This document shows, in pieces, positions 10,084 through 18,769 of a stretch of 64,000 nt of DNA (position 1 is the stretch's first letter; each line of letters begins with the position of its first letter). Made by a program: the position numbers and the translations under genes. A model generated the notes under the pieces. That model worked only from the letters and a program-made list of their open reading frames with translations, had not been told where the DNA came from and ran no database searches. Source of the stretch: Bradyrhizobium sp. MOS003 (GTDB lineage Bacteria > Pseudomonadota > Alphaproteobacteria > Rhizobiales > Xanthobacteraceae). The stretch covers positions 186,001-250,000 of the forward strand of contig NZ_PYFW01000002.1 of assembly GCF_003020125.1 (NCBI RefSeq). The letters run 5' to 3'.

Positions 10084-10299
10084 ATGACAAATCCGCAAGA
10101 CTCCCCGCCGCCGGAACCGCGCCGCCTCACCTGCGCGCGCTGCGGCACCGAGTTCGGCTGCGACCTCTCGGGCAGCTGCTGGTGCACGGAGGAAACCGCG
10201 AAACTGCCGATGCCGGTCAAGGGAGAAGATTGCCTGTGCCGGGAATGTTTGAGGAAAGCGGCGGAAGAAGCCCGGAGCCCGGATGGAGCGCGAGCGTAA
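10084..10299 (+). CDS. Cysteine-rich CWC family protein
   Basis: A 71-residue protein with cysteines at about 17, 20, 26, 32, 34, 50, 52 and 55 (CARCGTEFGC...SCWCTEE...CLCRECL), the layout of the small Cys_rich_CWC family, probably binding zinc. It starts close to the divergent DUF1800 gene (9969). The last eight codons (RSPDGARA) run into a palindromic repeat that begins at 10275, so the C-terminus appears to have been changed by repeat insertion. Function unknown. Confidence 0.75.
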   Translation: MTNPQDSPPPEPRRLTCARCGTEFGCDLSGSCWCTEETAKLPMPVKGEDCLCRECLRKAAEEARSPDGARA

Positions 10300-10357
10300 T
10301 CCGGGAAGCGTTCCGTAGGCGGAGGCCCCGGATTTCGCTGCGCTCATCCGGGCTACG
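10275..10357. repeat. Palindromic repeat, AGCCCGGATG family
   Basis: AGCCCGGATGGAGCG...AATCCGGG at the left and CCCCGGATTTCGCTGCGCTCATCCGGGCT at the right are inverted copies. The left arm overlaps the 3' end of the CWC gene. A related short copy is at 46676-46704. Confidence 0.75.
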
Positions 10358-10360
10358 AAA

Positions 10361-11059
10361 CTAGACTGCATGCCCCGGCGATTTCCGCGCCATGCCGTCG
10401 AACGCGTCGAGCAGTTTCTCGCGCCAGGCATAAACCGGATCATCCGGCTCGAGCAGCTTGAACGGGCTGACCACGCGCGCCCATTGAAAGCCGCCGAACA
10501 CGATGTAGTCGGCATAGTTCGGCGCAGCACCGCCGATGAAAGGCTGCTTCTTGACGGTCTGCCGCATCACCTCCAGCGATTTGCGGAACGCGACCACGCC
10601 GGTGTCGCGGCTCGCCATGACCTGTTCCAGGCTCCTGCCGCCGAAGCGCGCCTCGCGCGACTGGCGAAAATAGGCGGCATCGACCTCGGCGAGATTGTTC
10701 GGGATGTCGGCAACGATCAGCGGGAAGATGCCGCCGACGATCGCGATGTCGCCGAAGGCGTTGATCATGCGCGCCAGGGCGCGGCCGCCCTCGCCGCCGA
10801 AGAGCGACGGACGGTCCGGGAAATTGTCCTCGAGATAATCCGCGATCGTCCAGGAATCGACGATCGGCTCTTCGTCATGCAGCAGCACCGGGACCTTCTC
10901 CGAGCCGTGCGGCGCGATCGCGCTCTTCTCGGTGAAGCGCCAGGGCAGCGATTGCGCGGACAGGCCTTTATGCGCCAGCGCCATCCGCGTGCGCCAGCAA
11001 AACGGGCTGAACGGGCGCGAGGGATCAATGCCGACGAGTTCGTAAAGCTTGAGTGACAT
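10361..11059 (-). CDS. Glutathione S-transferase, N-terminal-domain family (LigE-like)
   Basis: A 232-residue GST. The N-terminus reads MSLKLYELVGIDPSRPFSPFCWRTRMALAHKGL, with SPFCW in the active-site loop as in beta-etherase-type GSTs, and PVLLHDEEPIVDSWTIADYLE gives the cis-Pro and glutathione contact DSWTI. The helical domain ends with PNYADYIVFGGFQWARV. Its substrate is unknown; relatives cleave aryl ether bonds, but this is not evidence for that activity. A palindromic repeat stands upstream at 11070-11151. Confidence 0.82.
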   Translation of the reverse strand: MSLKLYELVGIDPSRPFSPFCWRTRMALAHKGLSAQSLPWRFTEKSAIAPHGSEKVPVLLHDEEPIVDSWTIADYLEDNFPDRPSLFGGEGGRALARMINAFGDIAIVGGIFPLIVADIPNNLAEVDAAYFRQSREARFGGRSLEQVMASRDTGVVAFRKSLEVMRQTVKKQPFIGGAAPNYADYIVFGGFQWARVVSPFKLLEPDDPVYAWREKLLDAFDGMARKSPGHAV

Positions 11060-11069
11060 GGTGGTCTTT

Positions 11070-11151
11070 CGTCATTGCGAGCGCAGCGAAGCAATCCAGA
11101 TTGCCGCCGCGAAAGACATTCTGGATTGCTTCGCTCGCGCTCGCAACGACG
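11070..11151. repeat. Palindromic repeat, GTCATTGCGAGCG family
   Basis: Left arm CGTCATTGCGAGCGCAGCGAAGCAATCCAG and right arm CTGGATTGCTTCGCTCGCGCTCGCAACGAC are near-perfect inverted copies separated by about 22 bases. This is a well-known repeat type of Bradyrhizobium genomes. It lies in the spacer upstream of the LigE-like GST gene. Confidence 0.85.
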
Positions 11152-11162
11152 ATGTGGAGACG

Positions 11163-11393
11163 TTACCGCCCGTTGGTTCGCAAAAACCTTTCGCCGCCTT
11201 CCGTCACTGCGATGATCAGCCCGATGCCGGGCAGCGTCTCGCGCGCGACATAGCCGTGCTCCGCGGCGTCCTCCCAGATGGTGAGGCGCGGGCACGAGGT
11301 CTTCCAGGTCGCAATCACCTCGGCATAGGCGCGCGGCTCGCGCGCGACCCATTCGACGAAGTCCAGCACCAGCGGATCGGCAATCTCGCTCAT
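11163..11393 (-). CDS. Small conserved protein of 76 residues
   Basis: The protein reads MSEIADPLVLDFVEWVAREP, then RAYAEVIATWKTSCPRLTIWEDAAEHGYVARE and ends with a basic tail (GGERFLRTNGR). It looks like a short regulatory or winged-helix-like protein (TIWEDAAEHGYV resembles a MarR/HTH recognition segment), but no family can be named. Its start overlaps the stop of the TauE/SafE gene by four bases (11390-11393), so the two are probably translated together. Confidence 0.7.
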   Translation of the reverse strand: MSEIADPLVLDFVEWVAREPRAYAEVIATWKTSCPRLTIWEDAAEHGYVARETLPGIGLIIAVTEGGERFLRTNGR

Positions 11394-12166
11394 TGCAAAC
11401 CTCCCTTGTCGAAGGCGGCCAGCACGGGTGTGCGAACCATCAACCAGCCGCCATAGGCGATGTAGTAACAGGCGATGGTGGTGATCAGCTTGTTCGACCA
11501 GGCCACGAATTGCTGGTCGGTCATGGCTTCGAGGATGCGCCGCGCCAGCGTGGTGCCGAGCATCGAGGCAAGGATGGCGACGCCGGCGAGCACGGGGTCG
11601 AGGCTCGCCGCCTGGTCGATGATGCCGCCGAAATAGAGCAGCTTGGTGAAATGGCTGACGAGCTGGCACATCGCTTTGGTCGCGACCTTCTCGCGCCGGC
11701 CAAAATCGCCGCCGAGGAAGAAGGTGTCGAGCAGCGGGCCCGACACGCCGGTCATCAGCATCAGTCCCATGCAGATTGTGCCATAGACGGTGCCTTGCCA
11801 GAGGCTGTCAGGATTGGGCTTGATGTTCGCTGGCAACAGCCGTGCCATGAACGGGGTGATGCCGAGCAGCAGCAGCGCCATCGGCTTGTCAGGTACGTAG
11901 CGGGTGAGCGACCAGGCCGCGAGCGCGACGGCAGCGCCGACCATATAGTTCGCGACCGGCCGCCAGCGGATATGCGCACGCCAGAGAAACGCGCGCCAGC
12001 CGTTCGAAGCCATCTGCGTGATCGCATGCAGCACCATCGCGGTCGGCAGCGGCATCAGCGCCAGCAGCACGCCGATCAGGATCAGCCCGCCCGCCATGCC
12101 GAACAGCCCCGACAGGAACGCGGTGCCGACCATCAGCAATCCAAGGGCAGCTATCATGAAGGGCAT
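11390..12166 (-). CDS. TauE/SafE family permease
   Basis: A 258-residue inner-membrane protein of about eight hydrophobic helices: LGLLMVGTAFLSGLFGMAGGLILIGVLLALMPL at the N-terminus with the family's glycine-rich loop (GxxGMAGG) and a second glycine-rich repeat half (GVSGPLLDTFFLGGDFGRREKVATKAMCQ). Members export sulfite, sulfoacetate or other small anions. ATG 12166 starts at the first helix; the frame upstream lies in repeat DNA. It is divergent from a LysR gene, and its stop overlaps the 76-residue ORF start. Confidence 0.85.
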   Translation of the reverse strand: MPFMIAALGLLMVGTAFLSGLFGMAGGLILIGVLLALMPLPTAMVLHAITQMASNGWRAFLWRAHIRWRPVANYMVGAAVALAAWSLTRYVPDKPMALLLLGITPFMARLLPANIKPNPDSLWQGTVYGTICMGLMLMTGVSGPLLDTFFLGGDFGRREKVATKAMCQLVSHFTKLLYFGGIIDQAASLDPVLAGVAILASMLGTTLARRILEAMTDQQFVAWSNKLITTIACYYIAYGGWLMVRTPVLAAFDKGGLQ

Positions 12167-12212
12167 CAAGAGAGGAATCTCCTGCAAGTGAGTAAGGGAC
12201 GAAGGCTGCTTC

Positions 12213-12350
12213 ACTCCCTCGCCCCGCTTGCGGGGAGAGGGGTGGGGTGAGGGGAGTCTCCGCAGGGACAGCGAGAGTTGGACTCGTGGAGAGTCCCCCA
12301 CAGCCGCCACGCTACGCGTGTCGGCCTCTCCCCGCACGCAGGGAGAGGCG
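12213..12350. repeat. Intergenic repeat, CTCGCCCCGCTTGCGGGGAGAGG type
   Basis: A hairpin CTCGCCCCGCTTGCGGGGAGAGG and a second CTCTCCCCGCACGCAGGGAGAG flank a unit of about 100 bases. A related copy occupies 42407-42560 and a short one lies near 21075. It fills most of the spacer between the divergent TauE/SafE and LysR genes. Confidence 0.7.
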
Positions 12351-12422
12351 AAAGGAAACGTGCCTCGCTTGCCCCGGCTTCGCAAACTGAGTTATCTTGC
12401 CCTGGCATCAGCTTTCCTGAGG

Positions 12423-13349
12423 GTGAGACAATTGCGGCGTCTGCTGTTTCTCAACGGCATCAAGGCGTTCGAGGCGGCGGCGCGGACCGGCAGCTTTGCT
12501 GCGGCCGGGCTCGAATTGAACGTGTCGGCGGCCGCGGTCAGCCGCATGGTGCATCTGCTGGAAGAGCGGCTCGGCGTTGCGCTGTTCGAGCGCAAGGCCA
12601 ACAAGCTGGTGCTGACCCAGGCCGGCCGCGCCTATCAGAGCGGGCTGACGCCGATCTTCGACGCGCTGGCCAGCCTCACCGCGCAGGTGACGGCGCCGGC
12701 AAGCGTGCGCGTGCTCACCATCGGCGTCGGCCACACTTTTGCGATGCGCTGGCTGATCCCGCGCCTGTCGGAGTTTCGCACCGAGGAGCCCGACATCGAG
12801 GTGCGCTTCACCACCGGCGGCGCATCGGTGCCGTTCGGCGAGGACTGGAGCTGCGGCATCAAGCTCGGCACCGGCGACTGGCCCGGGCTGGTCGCCGAGC
12901 CGCTGTTCGCCGGCGATCTCACCCCGGTCTGCGTGCCGCGGCTGGCGACCGGCCTGAAGCGCCCGGCCGACCTCAAGGGCCCGAGCCTGATCCGGGTCGA
13001 ACATTCACCCGAGGACTGGCCGATCTGGCTGAAGGCCGCGAACCTCCCTCGCATCAATCCGCGCGGGCCCGAGTTCCAATTCTACGGCCAGGCGCTGCAG
13101 GCCGCTGCCGACGGGCTCGGCATCGCCATGGGCATCCGCCCCTATATCGACGACGACCTCGCCGCCGGTCGGCTGGTCGCCCCGTTCGACCTCTCGGTGC
13201 CCAAGGGCATGCGCTGGTATCTGGTCTATCGCAGTTTCCAGACCGAGCAGCGCGACTTCGCCGCGTTCCGCCGCTGGATCATGCGCGCGGCCTCGGAACC
13301 CGCCGCCCGCCCCGTCAAGCGGACGGGCCGTGTCACCGGGCGGAACTGA
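12423..13349 (+). CDS. LysR family transcriptional regulator, GcvA-like
   Basis: A protein of about 308 residues with an N-terminal winged HTH (FLNGIKAFEAAARTGSFAAAGLELNVSAAAVSRMVHLLEERLGVALFER, residues 9-57) and a two-lobe inducer domain from about 90. Initiation is uncertain: GTG 12423 or TTG 12432, the latter with GAGGG 8 bases upstream. It is divergent from the TauE/SafE gene, a normal LysR arrangement, although repeat DNA lies between. It may regulate that permease. The motif AAADGLGIAMGIRPYI resembles the GcvA/AmpR branch. Confidence 0.87.
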   Translation: MRQLRRLLFLNGIKAFEAAARTGSFAAAGLELNVSAAAVSRMVHLLEERLGVALFERKANKLVLTQAGRAYQSGLTPIFDALASLTAQVTAPASVRVLTIGVGHTFAMRWLIPRLSEFRTEEPDIEVRFTTGGASVPFGEDWSCGIKLGTGDWPGLVAEPLFAGDLTPVCVPRLATGLKRPADLKGPSLIRVEHSPEDWPIWLKAANLPRINPRGPEFQFYGQALQAAADGLGIAMGIRPYIDDDLAAGRLVAPFDLSVPKGMRWYLVYRSFQTEQRDFAAFRRWIMRAASEPAARPVKRTGRVTGRN

Positions 13350-13452
13350 CGCCAACAGGCAAAAAAGCTCGCCGCTTGTGAACGGCTTCACATTTCGCAA
13401 TCCGCAAATGTGGTCCCCTGACCCTCCGAAAAGAAACGTGGGACCGACTGGA

Positions 13453-13677
13453 ATGACGACCCTTTACGACGGTTTTGACATTGAATCCTTCGAGGCCGGC
13501 AAAGGCCTCTGGCACGCCCGCATCCGCCGCGCCGACCTCAGCCCCGTCGCCATCGACGGCGTGCTGTTTCCGGCGATGGAAGTCGGTTTCGCCTGGCCCG
13601 ATCAGAGCGCCGCGATCGCCGATGCCAAGCACCATATCGACCGCTTCCGTCGCCGGGCCGACAGCGACGACGAATAA
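13453..13677 (+). CDS. Small conserved protein of 74 residues
   Basis: The protein MTTLYDGFDIESFEAGKGLWHARIRRAD... is 74 residues with an acidic C-terminus (RADSDDE). It has no transmembrane segment. The sequence FEAGKGLWHARI...AMEVGFAWPDQSAAIADAKHHID resembles a small conserved rhizobial hypothetical family, but no function is known. A purine-rich stretch upstream (AAAAGAAACG) could serve as a ribosome site. It is followed by a second small gene at 13735. Confidence 0.6.
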   Translation: MTTLYDGFDIESFEAGKGLWHARIRRADLSPVAIDGVLFPAMEVGFAWPDQSAAIADAKHHIDRFRRRADSDDE

Positions 13678-13734
13678 GCGGGCGGGACAGCAAGCAAACC
13701 AGGGACAACGCAGCGTCGAGGGGGGAACCGGGTC

Positions 13735-13962
13735 ATGTCAGTCATCGAAATCGAAGACAGGTCGCGACCGAGGATCTACAGCCGCGATGTGTTGTCGACA
13801 TGCCCGGAATGCAGCGGCGATCTCACGGTGCTCCGTGTGATCGGCAGCCGCACCGGATGCGAGTACTGGGCCATGCGCTGCGACGAGTGCGGCGGCATCC
13901 ACCTCGATATCCTCGAGCCAAATCTGGCGAGCGGGGATGAGGATCCGCTGCCGGCGGCGTGA
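13735..13962 (+). CDS. Small zinc-ribbon-like protein, 75 residues
   Basis: Two CxxC pairs, C23-x2-C26 (CPEC) and C49-x2-C52 (CDEC), are spaced 22 residues apart, the geometry of a zinc ribbon. Between them is GDLTVLRVIGSRTGCEYWAM. No named family is recognised. The gene stands 57 bases after the 74-residue ORF and 92 bases before uvrB. A strong GAGGGGGGAA precedes the ATG. Confidence 0.65.
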   Translation: MSVIEIEDRSRPRIYSRDVLSTCPECSGDLTVLRVIGSRTGCEYWAMRCDECGGIHLDILEPNLASGDEDPLPAA

Positions 13963-14054
13963 GCCCTGCCCTGCTGCCAACATGCTGTCAGCAGGCTGCA
14001 TGGCGACGGTCATTCGCCCTTTTCTGAGGGGCAGACTCGCCCCATATTCGCCCC

Positions 14055-17027
14055 ATGGCTAAGAAACCTGGTCCCCCGAAATCCCCCAAATCCAAGGCCC
14101 CGAACTCGAAGGCACATCGGCCCGATGTCCAGCCGATCGGGCCGGCGCTGGCTGAACTTCTGAATCCCGCGATCAATCGCGGCGACGCCGGGCTTGGATC
14201 GGGCACCGGGCTGCAGCCGCCGCCGGACAATTCGCGCGACCGCCGCTCGGGCGGCGAGGCTGCGGCGCATCGCGCGCGGGCTTCGACGCCCAAAGACCTT
14301 CAAAAGCAATTTCCGCAGGACAATGCGCGGCCGATGTCGCTGCGGCCCAACCCGCAGCCGGCTGGCGCCCGCGCCTCCGAGAGCGGTGGCTTCGACGAGG
14401 CGCCGCAGGCCAATTACGGCACCGCGGCCACGATCCCGACGCTCGATCCGGAACTGGCGCGGCAGCTCGGCCTGCCCACCGAGGAGGACGATGCCGAGGC
14501 GCTGGCGCGTCCGCCGCGCAGCAAGATGGAGGCGCTCGGCGTCAAGGCGACCGCCGACGCGCTGGAATCGCTGATCCGCGAGGGCCGGCCGGAGTTCCGC
14601 AAGAACGACGGCTCCACCAAGGTGTGGACCCCGCACCGGCCGCCGCGGCCGGAAAAGTCCGAAGGCGGCGTGCGCTTCGAAATCAAGTCGCCCTATGAGC
14701 CGCGCGGCGACCAGCCGACCGCGATCAAGGAGTTGGTCGAAGGCATCCAGCGCAACGACCGTTCGCAGGTGCTGCTCGGCGTCACCGGCTCCGGCAAGAC
14801 CTACACCATGGCCAAGGTGATTGAGGCGACGCAGCGCCCCGCCATCATCCTGGCGCCGAACAAGACGCTGGCCGCCCAGCTCTATGGCGAGTTCAAGAGC
14901 TTCTTCCCGGACAACGCGGTCGAATATTTCGTCTCGTATTACGACTATTACCAGCCGGAAGCCTATGTTCCGCGCACCGACACCTACATCGAGAAGGACT
15001 CCTCGATCAACGAGCAGATCGACCGGATGCGCCACTCTGCGACGCGCGCGCTGCTCGAACGCGACGACGTCATCATCGTCGCTTCGGTGTCCTGCATCTA
15101 CGGTATCGGCTCGGTCGAGACCTACACCGCGATGACCTTCGCGTTGAAGAAGGGCGAGCGCATCGACCAGCGCCAGCTGATCGCCGACCTCGTCGCACTG
15201 CAGTACAAGCGCACCCAGCACGATTTCACCCGCGGCACGTTTCGCGTGCGCGGCGACGTCATCGACATCTTCCCGGCGCATTATGAGGACCGAGCCTGGC
15301 GCGTGAACCTGTTCGGCGACACCATCGAGACCATCGAGGAATTCGATCCGCTCACCGGCCACAAGCAGGACGAGCTCGAATTTATCAAGATGTACGCCAA
15401 CTCGCACTATGTGACGCCGCGCCCGACGCTGGTGCAGGCGATCAAGTCGATCAAGGCGGAGCTGAAGCAGCGGCTCGACCAGCTCCACGACCAGGGCCGC
15501 CTGCTCGAAGCGCAGCGGCTGGAGCAGCGCACCACATTCGACCTCGAGATGATGGAGGCGACAGGGAGCTGCGCCGGCATCGAGAACTATTCGCGCTATC
15601 TCACCGGGCGCCTGCCCGGCGAGCCACCGCCGACGCTGTTCGAATACGTCCCCGACAACGCGCTGGTGTTCGCCGACGAGAGCCACGTCACGGTGCCGCA
15701 GATCGGCGGCATGTTCCGCGGCGACTTCCGCCGCAAGGCGACGCTGGCCGAATACGGCTTCCGCCTGCCGTCGTGCATGGACAACCGCCCGCTGCGCTTC
15801 GAGGAATGGGACATGATGCGGCCGCAGACGGTCGCGGTGTCCGCGACGCCGAGCGGCTGGGAGCTGAACGAGAGCGGCGGCGTGTTCGTCGAGCAGGTCA
15901 TTCGCCCCACCGGACTGATCGATCCGCCCGTGGATATCCGCCCGGCCCGCACCCAGGTCGACGATCTCGTCGGCGAGGTGCGTGCCACAGCCCAAGCCGG
16001 CTACCGCTCGCTGATCACGGTGCTGACCAAGCGCATGGCGGAGGACCTCACCGAATATCTGCATGAGCAGGGCATCCGCGTTCGCTACATGCACAGCGAT
16101 ATCGACACCATCGAGCGTATCGAGATCATCCGGGACTTGCGCCTCGGCGCGTTCGACGCGCTGGTCGGCATCAACCTGTTGCGCGAAGGCCTCGACATCC
16201 CCGAATGCGCGCTGGTCGCGATCCTCGACGCCGACAAGGAAGGTTTTCTGCGCAGTGAAACGTCCTTGATCCAGACCATCGGCCGCGCCGCGCGCAACGT
16301 TGACGGCAAGGTGATCCTCTATGCCGACCAGATGACGGGTTCGATGGAGCGTGCCATCGCCGAAACCAACCGCCGCCGCGAAAAGCAGGTCGAGTACAAC
16401 ACCGCCAACGGCATCACGCCGGAGAGCGTGAAGAAGCAGATCGGCGACATCCTCAACTCCGTGTACGAGCGCGACCACGTGCTGGTCGAGGTCGGCGGCC
16501 ACGACATGACCGACGACGTCATCTCGATCGGCCACAATTTCGAAGCCGTGCTCGGCGATCTCGAAACCCGCATGCGCGAAGCCGCCGCCGACCTGAACTT
16601 CGAGGAGGCCGCCCGCCTGCGCGACGAGGTCAAGCGCCTGCGCGCGACCGAGCTTGCGGTGGTGGACGACCCCACCGCCAAGCAGCGCACCGTGCAGGGC
16701 AAGGCAGGCGCCTATGCCGGCAGCAAGAAATACGGCGATGCCGCGAATTTGCCGGTCAGCGCGATGAAGAAGAAGACCGTGAGCTCCGCGCTGAAGGCGA
16801 GCGGTGGCGGCAGCGGCTCGAAGGTGCACAAGCCGCATCTCGACGAGATGCACGGGCCGGAGTCGCTGCCCTATCGCGAGAAGCAGACGCTGCCGGCAAA
16901 GCCGTTCGGCAGCACGAGCCGGATCATCCAGCCGACGGATTCAAGGCAGTCGGGGCCGGAGTTCGGCCCGGCGCCGAAATCGAGTGGCGGGATGCCGGGG
17001 CGGCGCGGGGGGTGGAAGAAGAGGTAG
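14055..17027 (+). CDS. uvrB: Excinuclease ABC subunit UvrB, extended form
   Basis: A 990-residue UvrB, which verifies DNA lesions handed over by UvrA and recruits UvrC in nucleotide excision repair. The conserved core begins near residue 210 ([17 protein letters not shown]). It contains Walker [13 protein letters not shown] (about 243-254), the beta-hairpin [26 protein letters not shown], a DEAD-box-like VFADESHVT, helicase motif VI in QTIGRAARN and the C-terminal UVR motif ([17 protein letters not shown], about 850-866). Typical UvrB is about 660-700 residues. The 210-residue N-terminal and about 120-residue C-terminal extensions are Pro/Ser/Ala-rich and probably disordered. The tail ends in a basic GRRGGWKKR. 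Confidence 0.97.
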   Translation: MAKKPGPPKSPKSKAPNSKAHRPDVQPIGPALAELLNPAINRGDAGLGSGTGLQPPPDNSRDRRSGGEAAAHRARASTPKDLQKQFPQDNARPMSLRPNPQPAGARASESGGFDEAPQANYGTAATIPTLDPELARQLGLPTEEDDAEALARPPRSKMEALGVKATADALESLIREGRPEFRKNDGSTKVWTPHRPPRPEKSEGGVRFEIKSPYEPRGDQPTAIKELVEGIQRNDRSQVLLGVTGSGKTYTMAKVIEATQRPAIILAPNKTLAAQLYGEFKSFFPDNAVEYFVSYYDYYQPEAYVPRTDTYIEKDSSINEQIDRMRHSATRALLERDDVIIVASVSCIYGIGSVETYTAMTFALKKGERIDQRQLIADLVALQYKRTQHDFTRGTFRVRGDVIDIFPAHYEDRAWRVNLFGDTIETIEEFDPLTGHKQDELEFIKMYANSHYVTPRPTLVQAIKSIKAELKQRLDQLHDQGRLLEAQRLEQRTTFDLEMMEATGSCAGIENYSRYLTGRLPGEPPPTLFEYVPDNALVFADESHVTVPQIGGMFRGDFRRKATLAEYGFRLPSCMDNRPLRFEEWDMMRPQTVAVSATPSGWELNESGGVFVEQVIRPTGLIDPPVDIRPARTQVDDLVGEVRATAQAGYRSLITVLTKRMAEDLTEYLHEQGIRVRYMHSDIDTIERIEIIRDLRLGAFDALVGINLLREGLDIPECALVAILDADKEGFLRSETSLIQTIGRAARNVDGKVILYADQMTGSMERAIAETNRRREKQVEYNTANGITPESVKKQIGDILNSVYERDHVLVEVGGHDMTDDVISIGHNFEAVLGDLETRMREAAADLNFEEAARLRDEVKRLRATELAVVDDPTAKQRTVQGKAGAYAGSKKYGDAANLPVSAMKKKTVSSALKASGGGSGSKVHKPHLDEMHGPESLPYREKQTLPAKPFGSTSRIIQPTDSRQSGPEFGPAPKSSGGMPGRRGGWKKR

Positions 17028-17130
17028 GTTGCGCGGTATCAACCGCGCCATTCGTGGCTATGGATTCTCAGATGCGTAATTGCGCATCATAGCTCGCCGC
17101 GTTGCTGCGCCCCGGAATGACAAGTAGCCC

Positions 17131-17493
17131 TCACCCCACACTCACGGCCAGCAGCGACAGCAGAAGCACTGAGGCCACGAGCTGCACCGACGTCGCGGGC
17201 CTGACGCGCCAGCGGGCGATCTTCTCGGAGAGAGACAGGCTCGCGTCGAAAAAATTTTTCTCGTAGCCGTTGTTCAATTTCGGGAATTTTGTTCCGAGCC
17301 AGATGACGAGGACGCTGTAGAGCAGCGTCGCCATCACAACGGTGAGCACGCGATGGCCTCCGCGATCATCGCCAAGCAGCTTCACCATCAGCGATGCTGC
17401 CGCGAAGATCGGAAAGCCCTGTAGAGTCGCAGTCAGCGCAAAGCCTTCGAGCCAGTTGAGCGGACCAAATTTCGGCGCGGTGATCGAGGTCAT
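17131..17493 (-). CDS. Small membrane protein, paralogue B of a tandem pair
   Basis: A 120-residue protein with three hydrophobic segments (about 20-40, 49-68 and 100-118). The motif LEGFALTATLQGFPIFAAAS and the loop ASLSLSEKIARWRVRPATSVQLV match LEGLVLTAILQSFPTFAAAA and AHLSLSDKITAWRTQPVASLQLV in the adjacent gene at 17501-17887, so the two are tandem paralogues. The spacer between stop and start is 7 bases, with a good ribosome site (GGGTGAGG). No family name can be given. Confidence 0.75.
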   Translation of the reverse strand: MTSITAPKFGPLNWLEGFALTATLQGFPIFAAASLMVKLLGDDRGGHRVLTVVMATLLYSVLVIWLGTKFPKLNNGYEKNFFDASLSLSEKIARWRVRPATSVQLVASVLLLSLLAVSVG

Positions 17494-17500
17494 GATGCCC

Positions 17501-17887
17501 TCACCCCACGCTCGCCGTCACCACCGCCATCACCGACAGCAGCAGCACGATGGTCACGAGCTGGAGCGAGGCGACGGGCTGGGTGCGCCAGGCCGTGATC
17601 TTGTCGGACAGCGACAGATGGGCCTCGAAGAATTTCGGCTCGTAGACGGTCTTGAACAGGTGCGGCAAGCTCGGGCCGAACGTTACCGCCAGCATCGCGT
17701 GGGCGAGCGAGGCGATGGCGACGAAGATGGCGACGCCGGGGTCGCCGGAGAGATCGTGGTTGCCGGCGAGCTTGAGCAGGAAGGCGGCGGCGGCGAAGGT
17801 CGGGAAGCTCTGCAGGATCGCGGTCAGCACGAGGCCTTCGAGCGCGTTGTGCAGGCGGGACTTTCTGGCAGTGGCGATGGTGGCCAT
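17501..17887 (-). CDS. Small membrane protein, paralogue A of a tandem pair
   Basis: A 128-residue protein with three hydrophobic stretches (about 18-40, 49-70 and 107-126), paralogous to the gene just downstream. ATG 17887 (MATIATARKSRL) is preferred over the longer start because GGGAGA sits six bases upstream. The layout (helix, charged loop with SLS[DE]K and WR, helix) suggests a membrane protein with one conserved cytoplasmic loop. Function unknown; a role as subunits of one complex is an inference. Confidence 0.75.
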   Translation of the reverse strand: MATIATARKSRLHNALEGLVLTAILQSFPTFAAAAFLLKLAGNHDLSGDPGVAIFVAIASLAHAMLAVTFGPSLPHLFKTVYEPKFFEAHLSLSDKITAWRTQPVASLQLVTIVLLLSVMAVVTASVG

Positions 17888-17995
17888 GGCACGTCTCCCT
17901 GATGACATGCGAATGACGTTAGCTGCGGCGGGACGGGCGTGATGTGAGGTGGGTCACGCCTGCCGAGAAACTGCGCTGGACGGTGGGCGACGGCG

Positions 17996-18175
17996 TCAGA
18001 GCTGACGGAAGAATACGAGATAAATGATCAGTCCGACCGTTGCGAACGACAGCACAACGCCGAGCCGGCTATACTTGACGCCCGGCGTACGGACTGCACT
18101 TTTTCTGAAACGAACGAGGAAATAGAGGAACAAAATGGCGAGGACGACGCCCCACAAGAACTTCCCGACCGCCAT
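17996..18175 (-). CDS. Small two-helix membrane protein, 59 residues
   Basis: A 59-codon ORF encodes two hydrophobic segments (about residues 5-21, LWGVVLAILFLYFLV, and 40-56, VVLSFATVGLIIYLVFF) joined by a basic turn (RFRKSAVRTPGVKYSR), i.e. a hairpin topology. It lies on the same strand as, and upstream of, the two tandem paralogous membrane genes. No family is recognised, but the two clean helices make it a credible gene. Confidence 0.6.
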   Translation of the reverse strand: MAVGKFLWGVVLAILFLYFLVRFRKSAVRTPGVKYSRLGVVLSFATVGLIIYLVFFRQL

Positions 18176-18272
18176 CGTCCCCTCGCCCGACTCAACCCAA
18201 GCGTTTGCGGCTGGAACTTACCATCCGGGCGTGGCGGACAGAAGCACAATGGGCGTGAAGTTTTTCGTACCC

Positions 18273-18509
18273 CTACAGCTTCCCCTGCCCGTTCACCTGG
18301 CTCTGCTGCTGGCGCTGCTTTTCCTGCTCCTTGGCGTGGTGCCGGCCGTAGAGGCAGCCGGCGGCGGCGCCGAGCACGCCGTGATGGCCGGCATAGTGGC
18401 CGGCGACGCCGCCGACGATGGCGCCCTTGATGCAGCCCTTGGCGTTGGCGGCGGAAGTCGCGCCCAGCATGAGCAGCGCGGCGGTGACGGCGAGAAGCGG
18501 CGATTTCAT
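18273..18509 (-). CDS. Exported glycine-zipper-like protein, 78 residues
   Basis: The protein starts with a signal peptide (MKSPLLAVTAALLMLGATSAANA, cut near residue 23), followed by KGCIKGAIVGGVAGHYAGHHGVLGAAAGCLYG, a glycine-zipper-like segment with two cysteines, and a charged Gln/Lys-rich tail (KEQEKQRQQQSQ). Glycine-zipper proteins are usually periplasmic or outer-membrane-associated. Taking ATG 18509 as start puts the signal peptide at the N-terminus. Function unknown. Confidence 0.7.
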   Translation of the reverse strand: MKSPLLAVTAALLMLGATSAANAKGCIKGAIVGGVAGHYAGHHGVLGAAAGCLYGRHHAKEQEKQRQQQSQVNGQGKL

Positions 18510-18769
18510 GGGTGGATGTCTCCGGATGCGGCGTTGGACCCTCAACGAGCGGGGGAGGGTCCGGGTTCCTCATCCGGACAAGGCGCGCCCGCCGTAGGCC
18601 TGCGGCGTCTTGCATGGTACAGAGGTTGCGCAACCCGCAATTGCACCCATGAACGCGGCATGGCGCTAGCGCGTCAAACTCGGCATGCCACCTGTGTTTT
18701 TGCGGATTGATGGACCCGCGACGCCCACGGTAGCGTTTGCATTCCACAACCAATGAGGGCGGGAGCGGC

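Noticed and set aside
12228..12422. N-terminal extension of the LysR frame from 12228
   Set aside because: The added 65 residues are translated from a palindromic intergenic repeat; the HTH domain begins only after 12423.
14010..16853. A 947-codon open frame on the minus strand inside uvrB
   Set aside because: It is a shadow of uvrB codons in a GC-rich gene; its translation is His/Arg/Ala-rich with no domain, while the plus strand encodes intact UvrB.
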